Below, one piece after another: positions 16,587 through 25,057 of a DNA stretch of 35,850 bases (position 1 is the stretch's first letter; each line of letters starts with the position of its first letter). This stretch comes from Acidimicrobiaceae bacterium (GTDB lineage: Bacteria; Actinomycetota; Acidimicrobiia; Acidimicrobiales; Aldehydirespiratoraceae), in NCBI GenBank assembly GCA_028819005.1, contig JAPPMP010000013.1, forward strand, positions 1 to 35,850, read 5' to 3'. The position numbers and the translations under genes were made by a program. A model generated the notes under the pieces. It was not told where the DNA came from, ran no database searches, and saw only the letters and a list, made by a program, of their open reading frames with translations.

Positions 16587-17567
16587 GTGGCAACCGCAGA
16601 TCAGGTGAAAGCGCTCATCAAGAGTCACGCCGCGGGCGATGATGAGCGCTTTTACGCGGTGGCCCTGCAACTTGCTGCAAGAGAGGCGCAGAGTGGTCAT
16701 GCAGCCTACGCGCGCGACCTCAAGGAACTTGTCGACACCGCCAAACGACGCACACTAGCGGCATCCCCGACGCCGGTCGCCGTGCCGCGGGGCGACCTCG
16801 CTTCACTTCTGGCGGTTGAGTACCCGGACGAGCGACTGGCCGACCTCGTCTTGGACAAAGCGATCATGGCTGACCTCAAACGTGTTCTCCTTGAGCAGCG
16901 CCAGCGCGATCAACTTAGAGCAACCGGATTTGCGCCGCTTCGTCGGCTCCTGTTGCTTGGTCCTCCCGGTACAGGCAAGACGATGACCGCCCGTGTCATT
17001 GCCGGCGAACTGCATTTACCTCTCTTCTCGGTTCGTCTCGATGGTCTTATCACCAAGTTCATGGGGGAGACCGCCTCGAAGCTCCGAATCGTCTTCGACG
17101 CAGTGGCACAAACTCCGGGCGTGTACCTCTTCGATGAGGTTGACGCGCTTGCGGGTTCACGAACGCAGGGAAACGATGTAGGCGAGATCAGGCGGGTGCT
17201 CAACTCGTTTCTTCAATTCATGGAGCAGGATCACTCCGACAGCGTGATTGCGGCGACGTCGAATCTCCCTGAGTTCCTCGACCGAGCGCTCTTTCGCAGG
17301 TTCGATATCACGCTGAACTACCCGATGCCAAGCGGAGCCGTCGCCAACCAGGTCATCCGAAATCGCTTGACTTCATTGAACCTCGAAAAGATCGATTGGC
17401 GCCGATTGGTGACTGTGTCGAAGGGTTTGAGTCACGCAGAAGTCACTTCTGCAGCCGAGCGCGCAGCGAAGGAAGCGATCTTGAGTGATGTTGCCGAACT
17501 CACGACTGAACACCTGATCACTGCGCTGAAGATGAGGGCAACAGTCATCGAGCCGCCAAGCGCGTAG
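16587..17567 (+). CDS. AAA+ ATPase paired with a (truncated) subtilase
   Basis: A 326-aa AAA ATPase: Walker A GPPGTGKT (~125-132), Walker B VYLFDEVD (~179-186), sensor-1 ATSN (~223-226) and arginine finger ALFRRFD. The N-terminus (ADQVKALIKSHAAGDDERF) is homologous to that of the ATPase at 12009-13001, so this is a second, diverged module on the opposite strand. GTG 16587 aligns with the paralogue's start. Only 8 nt separate it from the subtilase gene. The ATPase looks intact although its partner protease is broken. Confidence 0.88.
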   Translation: MATADQVKALIKSHAAGDDERFYAVALQLAAREAQSGHAAYARDLKELVDTAKRRTLAASPTPVAVPRGDLASLLAVEYPDERLADLVLDKAIMADLKRVLLEQRQRDQLRATGFAPLRRLLLLGPPGTGKTMTARVIAGELHLPLFSVRLDGLITKFMGETASKLRIVFDAVAQTPGVYLFDEVDALAGSRTQGNDVGEIRRVLNSFLQFMEQDHSDSVIAATSNLPEFLDRALFRRFDITLNYPMPSGAVANQVIRNRLTSLNLEKIDWRRLVTVSKGLSHAEVTSAAERAAKEAILSDVAELTTEHLITALKMRATVIEPPSA

Positions 17568-17575
17568 GCAACTCA

Positions 17576-18712
17576 ATGGCAGCCCGAAATCGACTTCACA
17601 TCACAATCTCGCGACCAGCATCTGTCGAGGGTTACGTACCTATTGCTGCAGGCCGCGGGTCGGCTGCACCGCCTTCCCCGGCGGATCGAGTCCAACACGG
17701 CCGCGACCTTCAAGATCAAATGGAAATGGCAGCGGGTCAAGCGAAGTATCGCCGCGACGCACAACGTGCTGATCGGGTCGAGGGTGCGATCGACGGCATC
17801 TACGTCCAGTTTGAGTCGACACCCGGTTTCCAGCTCGCGTTGACCTCGCTCGAGCCCCAGCAGGGCGCTGTTCATCCAGAGGTTAGGGCAGTTACCACCC
17901 GGACGATCGACGACGAAGAGGTGCAACTGGCGACGGTCTTCGTTCCTGAAGGTTGGATTGGACGTTTCACTCAGCGGTTTGAGCAGTACGCGACCGAGGA
18001 AACTCGAACGGGCAACCCGAAGAATCGGAACCTCGTGGAGCGGATCGCTCGGCTACGGCTAGCGAACCTTCGGGCGCTCTGGACTGACAAGGAGGATGCG
18101 TTTCCCGAGGGACCTGAGCAAGTCGTGTGGTGGGAACTCTGGCTACGACGCCGCGACGGCCTCGAGGATCGATTGCAAGCCTTCGCGGAGATTTCGGGGG
18201 TTGTGCTCGGTTGGCAACGGCTTGTGTTTGAGGATCGGGTCGTTGCGTTGGTGTCAGCGTCGAGCACGCAACTTGGGTCGGCTCTCGACCTCCTCGATGA
18301 TGTAGCGGAACTGCGGAGACCGGTCCAAGCCGCTCAGTTCTTGGCCGATCTCCCCGCCTCGGAACAGAACGAGTTTGTCGACGAACTGGCGAACCGGTTG
18401 CTCGAACCACGTTCAGAAGCCCCGGCAACATGCCTGTTGGACACGGGAGTATCTTGGAAACATCCGCTTCTTCAGCCAGCGGCCTCGCCCGCGGATGTCC
18501 ACGCCGTCGATCCGAGTTGGACTCCGTCCGACCGGAAGGGTCATGGTACAGAGATGGCGGGTATTGCTGTCCTCGGCGACGTAGGTAGGGCCTTGAGCGC
18601 ATGGGAGCTCTATCGGTGGAATGTCGAGCTGGCTTCTTCGCTGCGGCGGAACCGGGGAACCCGAGCTTCGGACACTCGTCGAGCCAGAGAATCGCGAGTT
18701 GCTCGCGGATGA
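17576..18712 (+). pseudogene. S8 subtilase of the ATPase-associated type, truncated before the catalytic serine
   Basis: A 378-aa frame that follows an ATPase-linked subtilase family closely up to the second catalytic motif: RLHITISRPA at the start, GIYVQFESTPGFQLAL, VFVPEGWIG, ALWTD, CLLDTGV (Asp289), then KGHGTEMAG (His323). About 20 residues later recognisable similarity ends and the rest is Arg-rich out-of-frame-like sequence. There is no GTS serine motif here or in any frame to 18942. Usual length is about twice this. The promoter-proximal ATPase is intact, so the loss is probably recent, by deletion plus frameshift. It may be a non-proteolytic protein if still translated. Confidence 0.75.
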
Positions 18713-19029
18713 TCGGAGAAGTCCTTCCAACCGAGCACGTCTGGCAGATCGCGCTGGCGCGCATTTTCGACACCCGCCAGCACGTTCGTATGCACCAATT
18801 CAGTCGTCAATCGGTTCCAGCCGCTTTGAAGTTTCGCTCGCATAACCCACATCCCGATATCCCGCCGAGTAATTACTCACTTGTCATTTGACCTACATTA
18901 TTGGTGCATCCTTAGCATTCGAGCCGTGCGCCGCAGCCTCAATTGCTTCCCAAAGAAATTCCTAGCCAAACCGGGATGACCCGCCGTATGGTGTTGCGAG
19001 CGGAAAGTGCTCGGCGGGAGGAGCTACGG
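18713..19029. other. Gap between truncated subtilase and helicase
   Basis: These 317 nt hold short frames with no recognisable subtilase C-terminus. TTGACC (18888-18893) followed by TTAGCA (18912-18917) with 18 nt between could be a helicase promoter. GGGAGGAG (about 19017-19023) is a good Shine-Dalgarno sequence for ATG 19030. Confidence 0.4.
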
Positions 19030-21180
19030 ATGTCTCTTGAAGTGGTGTACGGCGAAAGTCGGAATCGGACGAACGCCCGAGCGTTGGTCGCCCAATTGGA
19101 GCAGGTGGTTAGCGATGGGACCGTATACTTGGGCTACCCGGTGTTGGCTACTGCAGACGAGCGTGTTGAGGTTGACGCCTTGCTGGTGAGTCGAGCTCAC
19201 GGTCTGGTGGCGTTCCTGCTGGCTGACTCGTTACCGGATTCCGAGGAGGCGTGGGCTGAAGTGGTTTCCGAGCAGGACCGCCTTTTCGCGATCCTCGAGA
19301 GCCACCTGAGCCGACATGAAGGTCTGCGAGAAGGGCGACGGGTAGCCGTAACCCCGAATACGGGAACGGTGTTCGCGAACACTCCAACTGCTAGGAAGCC
19401 AAGCGGTGCCGAGGGATTCTACGGCGCGATGGACACCGTGCCTGACTGGGTCGGGGGTCTCGAGTCCATTTCGGAAGGGCTTGAGAAAAACCTGCAGGCG
19501 GCTTTGCAGCGCGTGGCCACAATCAAACCGGCCAAGAAACGCGGTTCGGTCACTAAAGATGACTCCCGGGGTGCCATCCTCAAGGAGATTGAGAGCGGCA
19601 TTGCGAATCTCGATCGTTGGCAAAAGGCTGCGGCGATAGAGAGTCCCGAAGGGCCGCAGCGTATTCGCGGCCTCGCAGGATCGGGCAAGACGGTCGTTTT
19701 GGCTCTGAAGGCCGCTTACTGGCACTCGCAGCATCCTGACTGGCACATCGCGCTGACGTTCCATTCCCGCGCGCTGTACCAGCAGATCGCAGACTTGGTG
19801 ACTCGGTTCACGTTCGAGCACACGAACGACACGCCCGATGAGAGTCGGCTCCGAATCGTCCACACTTGGGGATCGAGCGCGCACGCGGGTGTGTACAGCT
19901 TGATGGCGTCTGCGCTCGGCGAGCCGGTGAGGAACTGGTCGTATGCGAGGGGCAAGTACGGGTTGGACGAGGCGTTCGCAGGTATATGCCGAGAACTCCT
20001 CAATATCGCTCACACGCACGACGTTCAGCCGATATTCGATGCAGTGCTGATCGATGAGGCACAGGATCTGCCGCCCGAGTTCTTCCAACTCGTGCACCTC
20101 TTCACGAAGCACCCGAAGCGGATCGTATGGGGCTATGACGAACTGCAGAGGCTCTCCGAAGCGGCCATGCCCACCACGGACGAGCTATTCGGCAACGGCC
20201 CCGAAGGTGAGGGCTTGATCAGCCTTGACAACGCCGCCGGCGAACCTCGCCGTGATATCGTCCTCCCGGTCTGCTACCGGAATACGCCGTGGGCACTGGC
20301 TGCTGCCCACGCGCTAGGAGTGGGTGTCTACCGTCAGGAGGGGCTACTCCAGCATCCCGACGAACCGACTCTTTGGCGAGATGTCGGCTACAACGTCGTG
20401 CGAGGGCGCCTGGCTCCTGGGTCACCGGTGACATTGGAACGGTCACGAGACAGTTATCCGTCGTACTTCCCGGAGTTGCTTTCTGAAAGTGATGCTGTCG
20501 CAGTTCGATGCTTCTCAACACGGGACGAGCAAGACGCGTGGATCGCGAACGAGATCAAGTGCAACCTGAACGAGGACGAACTCGAGCCCGACGACGTCTT
20601 GATCGTTCTTCCGGACACCTACCGGGCGAAGTCCCGCGCGCCGCACCTGATGAAGCAGCTCAGCCGTCTCGATATTCAGTCTCACCTAGTCGGGGTGAAC
20701 ACCAGTGTTGACGAGGTGTTCAAACCCGGTTCTGTCGCGATCGCGCACATCTACCGCGCAAAAGGCAATGAGGCCCCGATGGTTTATGCGGTCGACAGCC
20801 AGCACGCCGCCGGCAAGTTCAACGCAGTCACGAGGAGAAACAGCCTGTTCACAGCCATCACCCGCAGCCGCGCGTGGGTTCGCATCACCGGTTGGGGAGA
20901 AGAGATGGATCCGATCCGCCGCGAGGTCGAAGCTGTCGTCGAGAAGCATCACCAGCTTGGGTTCACGATTCCGACGGAGTCCGAGCTAGCGGAGCTGAGG
21001 CATCTCCACCGTGATCGGCCTGAGAACATGGAGAAGTCACTTCGGAAAGCGACGGAGGGCCTCTCAGCGTTCCTTGAGGCATACGACCGAGGGGAATTGG
21101 ACCCGCTCGACCTGCCGCCAGAGCTTCGGACACGGCTAGTCCTGAGCCTTCAGACTGAATCTCCCGATGTCGACAGTTAG
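19030..21180 (+). CDS. SF1 (UvrD/Rep-like) helicase with N-terminal NERD-like region
   Basis: A 716-aa protein. Walker A GLAGSGKT (~214-221), Walker B/motif II LIDEAQD (~341-347), and C-terminal motifs IAHIYRAKGNEAPMVY and LFTAITRSRAWVRITG (motifs V-VI of UvrD-like helicases). The N-terminal ~120 residues (VEVDALLVSRAHGLVAFLL) resemble NERD/PD-(D/E)xK-type domains but lack a clear ExK. The open frame extends back to 18943; ATG 19030 is preferred because of its strong Shine-Dalgarno site. It overlaps the DUF2290 gene by 14 nt. Its last ~95 codons are duplicated at 13313-13606. Probably a DNA-unwinding component of a two-gene defence module (inference). Confidence 0.85.
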   Translation: MSLEVVYGESRNRTNARALVAQLEQVVSDGTVYLGYPVLATADERVEVDALLVSRAHGLVAFLLADSLPDSEEAWAEVVSEQDRLFAILESHLSRHEGLREGRRVAVTPNTGTVFANTPTARKPSGAEGFYGAMDTVPDWVGGLESISEGLEKNLQAALQRVATIKPAKKRGSVTKDDSRGAILKEIESGIANLDRWQKAAAIESPEGPQRIRGLAGSGKTVVLALKAAYWHSQHPDWHIALTFHSRALYQQIADLVTRFTFEHTNDTPDESRLRIVHTWGSSAHAGVYSLMASALGEPVRNWSYARGKYGLDEAFAGICRELLNIAHTHDVQPIFDAVLIDEAQDLPPEFFQLVHLFTKHPKRIVWGYDELQRLSEAAMPTTDELFGNGPEGEGLISLDNAAGEPRRDIVLPVCYRNTPWALAAAHALGVGVYRQEGLLQHPDEPTLWRDVGYNVVRGRLAPGSPVTLERSRDSYPSYFPELLSESDAVAVRCFSTRDEQDAWIANEIKCNLNEDELEPDDVLIVLPDTYRAKSRAPHLMKQLSRLDIQSHLVGVNTSVDEVFKPGSVAIAHIYRAKGNEAPMVYAVDSQHAAGKFNAVTRRNSLFTAITRSRAWVRITGWGEEMDPIRREVEAVVEKHHQLGFTIPTESELAELRHLHRDRPENMEKSLRKATEGLSAFLEAYDRGELDPLDLPPELRTRLVLSLQTESPDVDS

Positions 21181-21856
21181 GGCTATCGCAGATCAGGTTC
21201 GCAACGCACTCGACTATGTGCGCGATGCGGAGCTCGCGCATTTCACGACCGAGATCTCGATGAACTCGACCTCGGTGGCTTGGCACCCGCTGGACCGCAA
21301 GGGTGGATTTATTGAGAGCTTCGAACACCCGACTATCGACCAGTACGTGACCTGGCTCGTGAACGGCGACTACTCGGCTTTATTCTTTGACGGAAGCCTG
21401 ATCCAGATCACCTACGGGGTGACGGGCGGGGAGGTGTCAAGGCATCGGTTGGCCTACTTCCCGTGCCCCTATGTTCTAGACCGCGAGCTACTTGGGCAGG
21501 GAATGTCTGTGGCCGATGCCGTTGAACTCTGTCGGAATTCGGACGCAGTGTTGCGTTCGCCGATTCGCTTTGACTTCGACAGCCAGTCCGCTGCCCCGGG
21601 GCACCCCGCAAGCCATGTGACCATCAACGGTGTCGACTGTCGGATCGCATGCATCGCACCGTTGCACGTCATGCGATTTCTAGATTTCGTCTTCCGCCAC
21701 TTCTACGCGCAACTCCACTCCGCTCACCGTTCTTTCTTTGGCTCGTCGCACTCAGAGCACATTGGCCCGCCATCGCTGGGACACGACGACCGCCACCAAG
21801 TTCACTTCGCCTGGGATGTCTATGCGACAGCGACCGGCGGAATGCTCGGAAGATGA
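21167..21856 (+). CDS. DUF2290 family protein
   Basis: A 229-aa protein that matches my recollection of DUF2290: an N-terminal helix, VTWLVNGDYSALFFDGSLIQ, the HRLAYFPCPY segment, and a C-terminal RFLDFVFRHFYAQ helix followed by a His-rich end (HIGPPSLGHDDRHQVHFAWD). Function is not established to my knowledge. The start codon lies inside the end of the helicase gene, so the two are co-translated. A scar of the same arrangement at 13588 indicates the pair was duplicated as a unit. Confidence 0.72.
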   Translation: MSTVRAIADQVRNALDYVRDAELAHFTTEISMNSTSVAWHPLDRKGGFIESFEHPTIDQYVTWLVNGDYSALFFDGSLIQITYGVTGGEVSRHRLAYFPCPYVLDRELLGQGMSVADAVELCRNSDAVLRSPIRFDFDSQSAAPGHPASHVTINGVDCRIACIAPLHVMRFLDFVFRHFYAQLHSAHRSFFGSSHSEHIGPPSLGHDDRHQVHFAWDVYATATGGMLGR

Positions 21857-21927
21857 ACGGATTCGCCGAAACACTGCTGGACGCGAAGCACAGTTCGCAT
21901 CGGACTTCGCTACGTCACTGCCACGCG

Positions 21928-21964
21928 TATCATGCGCCAACGAGCGCGAACTGACACCTGGGTG
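21928..21964 (+). repeat. Short dispersed repeat, copy C
   Basis: TATCATGCGCCAACGA is shared with 13606 onward, and CGCGAACTGACACCTGGG is shared with copies A and B. It lies 72 nt after the DUF2290 gene. Confidence 0.55.
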
Positions 21965-21965
21965 A

Positions 21966-22082
21966 GTGATCGTGGGCCACAGCGTTTCACATCGATCCGA
22001 AGGGTTTCGCGTTGAGATATGGGAGCAGCTTTCGCAGTTGCTACATGTCCTGCGATCGGACTCTTCGTTTGAAGAGGAATAG
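21966..22082 (+). CDS. Possible 38-aa small ORF
   Basis: GTG 21966 opens a 38-codon frame containing a plausible amphipathic helix (FRVEIWEQLSQLLHVLRS) and an acidic end (FEEE). It starts directly after repeat copy C. There is no Shine-Dalgarno site or known family. It could equally be a gene remnant. Confidence 0.2.
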   Translation: MIVGHSVSHRSEGFRVEIWEQLSQLLHVLRSDSSFEEE

Positions 22083-22211
22083 GACGGCTGGGGGCTCTGC
22101 GAAGAAGACAGTTACGTGTCGCTGGTCGGCGCGGTTCTGTTTAGGCCTGGAGCAAGGGTCAGTGAGGAATCGCCTGCGAAGCGCAGACGTATGCCCGCTT
22201 CATTCGGTGCT
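22083..22211. other. Rest of gap between DUF2290 and the minus-strand helical protein
   Basis: The gap between the DUF2290 stop and 22211 is 355 nt in total. Apart from repeat C and the doubtful small ORF, nothing recognisable is seen. Confidence 0.4.
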
Positions 22212-22775
22212 TCAGCCCATAAGTTTCGACAACCGAGTCCAACTCTCGGGATCTCGGGCGATTTCAGTTAGGGCAATGTCTCGTTGGGCTATAGCCTGCT
22301 GCAAGTCATGGTTACTGTCCTGGTCGGAAGGCATCCGCGAAACAATCACGGCGGCGACGAGGTCGGTTAGGGGCTTGCCAATCGCTTCCCGATAGTTGAA
22401 GCCGATTAGCTGCATGATCGTCAGCACCTCTGCAGAAAGGATCGATTCCACAGCGTCCATCATCTCGGCGCTTTCCGCCTGACCCGAAGCGTCCATGAGT
22501 TGCCGAAGAACAGGCAACAAGTTCTTGGTGATGAATTCCACATCATCCGATGACAGCCGCTGCGCGACAAGTTGATCTTCGAATGCCTGAGCGATTCGAA
22601 TCAACTCAGACTTGTCGGCTAGCAGTTCGTTAATGATGTCCTCTAGAGCTGCGATCGTCGCCTTGTCATGCCTCTTTGCCTTTGTCGCGGAAATCTTGGA
22701 TGTAACGGCGGCAGCCGCATTACGCAGCGCGACTTCGGACAGTGAAGCACTCAAATCTTGCAAGGTAGGGTCCAT
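22212..22775 (-). CDS. Hypothetical helical protein
   Basis: A 187-aa protein, almost entirely predicted helix, with charged heptad-like stretches (KATIAALEDIINELLADKSE) that suggest a coiled coil. No signal peptide or membrane segment. I do not recognise the family. On the minus strand TAGAAT lies 9 nt before the ATG as a possible -10 box. It is isolated between the helicase module and the IS630 remnant, whose end is only 12 nt from its start, so the insertion may have removed upstream sequence. Confidence 0.6.
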   Translation of the reverse strand: MDPTLQDLSASLSEVALRNAAAAVTSKISATKAKRHDKATIAALEDIINELLADKSELIRIAQAFEDQLVAQRLSSDDVEFITKNLLPVLRQLMDASGQAESAEMMDAVESILSAEVLTIMQLIGFNYREAIGKPLTDLVAAVIVSRMPSDQDSNHDLQQAIAQRDIALTEIARDPESWTRLSKLMG

Positions 22776-22787
22776 ACCCTCAGAATT

Positions 22788-23315
22788 CTAGTGGTGTGTC
22801 GCGGATTTAGCTAGGGCGGTTCGTGCTCGGTTGACTTTGTTGATGATGTCGTGGGCGGGTTTTGTCCATGTGAAGGGTTGGGGGTCGTGGTTCCAGTGCG
22901 ACGTCCAGGTGTCGATGGCGTCGGCGAGTTGTTCGACGGAGTTGAAGGTGTTGTTCTTGATGGCTTTGCGGGCCAGTACGGAGAACCAGCCCTCCACGAG
23001 GTTGGCCCAGGACGCTGATGTGGGGGTGAAGTGCAGGTGCCAGCGGGATCGTTTGGGGTGGGCGAGCCATTCTCTGACGGGTTCGGACTTGTGGGCCGAC
23101 AGGTTGTCCAGCACGATGTGGACGTCTAGATGGGCCGGGGTGTGCAGGTCGATCCACTTGAAGAACGCGAGCACGTCTTTGCCGGTGTGGCGCTTCCGGG
23201 TCTGGTGCAGGACCTCGCCGGTGGCCGCGTTGAGCGCCGCGAACAGGTCCAGGGTCCCGTGCCGTTTGCAGTCGTGGGTCAGCGTGCGGTTGCGGCCCGG
23301 CACCATGGGCAGCGA
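22788..23315 (-). pseudogene. IS630-family transposase, 5'-truncated
   Basis: The C-terminal ~175 residues of a DDE transposase: HGTLDLFAALNAATGEV, then VLDNLSAHKSEPVREWL (second catalytic Asp), then TPTSASWANLVEGWFSVLAR (catalytic Glu). The first catalytic Asp and the N-terminal DNA-binding domain are missing; family members are about 340 aa. The left junction at about 23315 lies directly against a truncated host gene. No obvious terminal inverted repeats or TA duplication were identified. A relative of the same family left a fragment at 14253-14400. Confidence 0.85.
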
Positions 23316-23322
23316 CTTCGCG

Positions 23323-23625
23323 GCTTTTTGCCAGCAGCCGATACTCTTCCGCCAAATCGCCGGCCTCGGAAGGAGAAATGCCGTTCGCGCGTAGCAGAGT
23401 CTCCAGTTCGGCGATCTTGGTGCTCTGACTCGACCGCCGTTCGGTTTCGACGCCGAGCCAACGCTTGATGTAGGCGGTGAAGGCTTTCCCGTGAGCGGTG
23501 GCATTGTCCCAGTACTCGATCTCTAATCGTGATTTCGGCTCTCCGTTCTTCCATCGCTCGTACATCTCGGTGGCAAGCTGCACATGCTGCTTTGGCGCAA
23601 GGTTCTCTCCTTTGTGGTCGGTCAT
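23323..23625 (-). pseudogene. Unknown gene truncated by IS630 remnant
   Basis: ATG 23625 begins a frame of ~101 good codons (MTDHKGENLAP, YERWKNGEPKSRLE, IAELETLLRANGISP) before it runs into transposase DNA in a different frame. The preserved part is helical with a coiled-coil-like end and AGGAG about 10 nt before the ATG. I do not recognise it. The 3' end is lost. Confidence 0.6.
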
Positions 23626-23685
23626 GTCAATAACTCCTGACGGCAACGATTTGGTGAACGTCCAGCTTGTAGCGTAAATCGAGCT

Positions 23686-24045
23686 ATGGCTCGCGACCCG
23701 AGGATCGATGAACAAGAGGCGCTTGAGGTGATCTGCGCGCTCGAAAGTGTGGAGCGGCATGAATGGTTACGTGAGGGTAATCGCCCGACCCCAGATTTGG
23801 AGGTAGTGATTGGTGGGGAGGTTGTGACCGTCGAGGTCATGATGCATACATCAAGGATTGAACGAGAACTTCGTGCTGCGGTCGAAAAAATGCGCTCCCC
23901 CGAACGTTCGGGGGAATGGCCGCAGAAGACCAGCGAACTGACGCATCGGTGGAAAGTGATCGTGTCGGATCACCGTTTCGAGGCGAGAGGCTCTAGTCGC
24001 ACGCTCAAGGAGTTGCTTGAGTCGCGTGTCACACGCCATGCGTAG
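23686..24045 (+). CDS. Hypothetical small protein, possible PD-(D/E)xK-like fold
   Basis: A 119-aa protein diverging from the truncated gene across a 60-nt region. RPTPDLEVVIGGEVVTVEV resembles the P-D...E-x-x core strand pattern of restriction-endonuclease-like domains, but the lysine is not present, so activity is doubtful. It could be a 5' part of a longer protein, since the end (ESRVTRHA) comes abruptly. The gene carries a perfect 20-bp palindrome. The next gene (dprA-like) is 79 nt downstream with its own ribosome site. Confidence 0.5.
   Translation: MARDPRIDEQEALEVICALESVERHEWLREGNRPTPDLEVVIGGEVVTVEVMMHTSRIERELRAAVEKMRSPERSGEWPQKTSELTHRWKVIVSDHRFEARGSSRTLKELLESRVTRHA
23896..23915. repeat. 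Perfect 20-bp palindrome
   Basis: TCCCCCGAACGTTCGGGGGA is its own reverse complement. It lies within the coding frame of the 119-aa protein (encoding S-P-E-R-S-G-E). It could fold into a GC-rich hairpin or bind a dimeric regulator. Confidence 0.7.
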
Positions 24046-24113
24046 ATTCGCGAACACGGGTGTCAATACTGCTAGACATCTGGTAAGCGTCGCCCGCAGG
24101 TGCCCACGCGACT

Positions 24114-24120
24114 AGGAGGA
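24114..24120 (+). promoter_or_regulatory. Strong ribosome binding site of the dprA-like gene
   Basis: AGGAGGA lies 4 nt before ATG 24125 and fixes the start. Most other operon-leading genes nearby are leaderless, so this is a different initiation mode. Confidence 0.6.
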
Positions 24121-24124
24121 CATC

Positions 24125-25057
24125 ATGACGTTGGGGTACTCAGACCTTCGTAGACCGGAAGTTCTGTTGGGAGTGTGTGAGGAACTGGCAACGTTCATGA
24201 ACGGGTCGTCCATGCGGCGTGTGTCGCAGGCGCTCATCGAACTCAATTTTGACCAGAGCGGCGAGAGCCTTGATGAGAGCGACCGTCAATGGTTGGACAC
24301 AGGTCTGGAAAGCGCAGAACCGAAACTGTGCTGGTGGGCTGAGCAGCTGCAAACGCTGAGCGACGAGGGCGTCGAGGTGATCGCCTGCGTCGACGAGCGA
24401 TTTCCAGTCAATCTCACGTTGGTGCACGATGGCCCACCAATGTTGTTCGTCCGCGGGAATCTCTGCAACGAAAAGGACCGACGAGCGGTAGCGGTCGTCG
24501 GAACCCGAGAAGCGTCACAAGCAGGGATCGACCTGGCACAAGAAATAGCTGCAGGCTTGGTTGAGCGGCACTACACGGTCGTTTCCGGCTTGGCCAAGGG
24601 GATCGACGCAGCTGCCCATGCGGCAACACTTAACGCTGGTGGGAGAACCATCGCCGTGTTCGGCACGCCGATCGACAAGACATATCCGGCCGCCCATGCT
24701 TCGCTGGCTCGGCGCATCGCAAAAACTGGAGCCTGTGTCTCTCAGTTCCTTCCGCGGGTGCGGACCGGACCGTGGTCATTCCCTGCTCGCAACATCACCT
24801 GCTCAGGGCTGTCACTGGCGACTGTAGTCGTGGAAGCTAGTGCAACCTCGGGAGCACGGCTCCAGGCTGAAGCAGCACTGGCACACGGCAAACGGGTCTT
24901 TCTGGTTGAACGGCTGGTCACGCATCAGCAGTGGGCCAAGGACATGTGCGACGACTCAGTCAACGCTACTGAGGTATCAGACCCCTCGCAGATAGTAGAA
25001 GAGCTTGAGGCGGACTTGGCAGTTACTGCTGACTTCGACCTGTTCGAGTTCGCGTGA
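24125..25057 (+). CDS. DprA/Smf-like Rossmann (SLOG superfamily) protein
   Basis: A 310-aa protein with the DprA core: RFPVNLTL, PPMLFVRGNL, VAVVGTREASQAGIDLAQ, VVSGLAKGIDAAAH, AVFGTPIDKTYPAAH, FPARNITCSGLS and VVVEASATSGARLQAE. Ordinary DprA loads RecA on ssDNA during transformation. Here it sits in a defence island and is coupled by GTGA to a phosphoribosyltransferase, with no other competence genes. A nucleotide-sensing or defence role is therefore as likely as DNA uptake (inference). It lacks the C-terminal winged helix seen in some DprA proteins. Confidence 0.85.
   Translation: MTLGYSDLRRPEVLLGVCEELATFMNGSSMRRVSQALIELNFDQSGESLDESDRQWLDTGLESAEPKLCWWAEQLQTLSDEGVEVIACVDERFPVNLTLVHDGPPMLFVRGNLCNEKDRRAVAVVGTREASQAGIDLAQEIAAGLVERHYTVVSGLAKGIDAAAHAATLNAGGRTIAVFGTPIDKTYPAAHASLARRIAKTGACVSQFLPRVRTGPWSFPARNITCSGLSLATVVVEASATSGARLQAEAALAHGKRVFLVERLVTHQQWAKDMCDDSVNATEVSDPSQIVEELEADLAVTADFDLFEFA

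Noticed and set aside
18943..19029. Longer helicase start at 18943
   Set aside because: ATG 19030 has a strong Shine-Dalgarno site; the extra 29 residues show no family resemblance.
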